Positions 62,911-64,000 of a stretch of 64,000 nucleotides of DNA are shown here, piece by piece. The stretch is from the NCBI GenBank assembly GCA_963924555.1, contig OZ004588.1:6855205-6919204 (forward strand), read 5' to 3'. The position numbers and the translations under genes were made by a program. The notes under the pieces were generated by a model that was given only the letters and a program-made list of their open reading frames with translations, had not been told where the DNA came from and searched no databases. Positions within the stretch are counted from its first letter, which is position 1. Each line of letters starts with the position of its first letter. The stretch is from Crambe crambe (lineage: Eukaryota; Porifera; Demospongiae; Poecilosclerida; Crambeidae).

Positions 62911-64000
62911 GTAATTGTATTAAATCAATATAATTATTTAACATTGAAGGTCCATTTATGTTGTTACTAAATTACTAAATACTCCAAACTAGACTCCAAA
63001 CAGTTGACATAGATGACCTAGTGACCTTGAGGCTTGTACCCAGGTGACTTCATGAATGAAGAGTTTTTAATTGGCTACCGTGTCATAATCATTATAGCTG
63101 CTAGCTAGCTTAATATGAAGGGGGTGGGAGCTAATTCAAGGTTAACCACAGTGTGGTGATTAGTAATAACGCACTAATTAAAGGAGTTCCCCTCGTGGAA
63201 GGTGCCTCGGTAGATTTTAAGGGCAGCTTATGTAAATAGTTCGGACAACCAGACAACCCCGAGTTTTGCTTACAGATGAGATACTGCATTGCTGAAATGG
63301 CTTTGGGAGACAGGAGTTGAGTTAATAAGTACTCTACTATTATTCTGTTCCAATAAAGTGTTGGAAAAATCATATGGAGTTTATTCATTTCCATCAAAAA
63401 CATGTAACTTAATGTCCTGTTGTTAACAGGACAATCTGAACTGTTAGGTCATTCTTACTCCCATCACAAGAAAGCAGAATTTATTGCATGCATTACTAAG
63501 ATCAGAGTTCTCTCCATGCTTGGCAAAATTGCTCCTGCTTCAGTTTGTATTTCTTATTAAGTTAGAACTTCATGAAATGATGGGGCTGTGCTTGCTCACA
63601 AAAGCTGCAATCTTACACACTCGAAAGGAATTTAGTTTAGCTCACTGTCTCTTGGTGATGTGGTAGCCTGCAAAACTGCCTCCATAGCTTGGATCTTCCT
63701 ACAATACTAGACTTGACTGAAGTAATGCTCACTATATCACGATCTAAGCTAGAAAAACTAAGATTTTCAACCACAAGGCTAAATCAACATAGAAAGTACG
63801 AGCTGAGTTGAACTAGTGACTACATTCTTGGATCAGTATTGTTTTGTAATGCTGGAGGAAGTATGGTTCATATTTTTGCACAGTGTATAATTGGTAGTGG
63901 GTGGTAATAAAATGGTGATAAGGCTCTCATGTGCTGAACATGACCTCTTTTCCTGTTTTATTGTAGGGAACATTGGGCAGCCAGTGTTCCCACAGCTCGT
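62911..64000. other. Intron and window end, KH gene
   Basis: No confident exon is seen. The sequence after the ttgtag at 63961 could begin an exon, but none of its frames continues the KH2 domain as expected. Confidence 0.45.

Noticed and set aside
63967-64000. Further exon of the KH gene after ttgtag
   Set aside because: No frame continues KH2 as expected after STGASVQ, and the window ends too soon to judge.

Overview
The window is animal nuclear DNA: AT-rich, with many short introns with mostly GT-AG boundaries, closely packed genes and no polycistronic bacterial signals. Tiny intergenic gaps, tandem adhesion-GPCR genes, abundant small palindromic repeats and ordinary metazoan housekeeping genes suggest a sponge, probably a demosponge such as Amphimedon. 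The species is an inference; nothing here proves it.

Region 1 (1-38003, + strand) is a tandem array of six adhesion G-protein-coupled receptor units, called A-F here. A (1-2059) is the 3' end of a gene that starts before the window. B (8245-14361), D (19893-25162) and F (32459-38003) have open spliced models whose exon lengths sum to whole codons (1127, 1244 and 1151 aa). C (14611-about 19072) is a pseudogene with several lesions. E (26818-31922) is intact except for one 1-base frameshift in the 7TM exon. Each full unit encodes a signal peptide, two beta-jelly-roll domains resembling Reelin subrepeats, a Cys-containing segment, a Thr/Ser/Pro stalk of variable repeat number, a GAIN domain, a GPS cleavage site with the tethered agonist THFAILL, and seven membrane helices. 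The units are mosaics: N-terminal type and 7TM type are recombined between paralogues.

The array is interrupted by repeats: a roughly 61-bp minisatellite of palindromic units (4203-5455), a Ty3/gypsy integrase remnant (5773-6550), a foldback element ending 54 bp before the start codon of B (7292-8190), a 1.5-kb inverted-repeat element with a 5-bp target duplication in an intron of B (10832-12352), and MITE-like elements in introns of F.

Region 2 (38295-64000) is a dense block of conserved genes: a short-chain dehydrogenase like D-beta-hydroxybutyrate dehydrogenase (+), FMC1 (-), ATP6V1F (+), CEP70 (-), PPCS (-), an NDUFA4/COXFA4-like gene (+), PECR with a C-terminal SKL (-), and the 5' part of a PCBP-like KH-domain gene (+). 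The third pair is looser, but FMC1/ATP6V1F, PPCS/NDUFA4-like and PECR/KH are divergent with 134, 151 and 321 bp between start codons. The 3.85-kb first intron of PPCS holds two further same-strand genes: an 86-aa protein and a 262-aa protein with an N-myristoylation-type start. Long perfect TC repeats sit directly against 3' splice sites in two genes.
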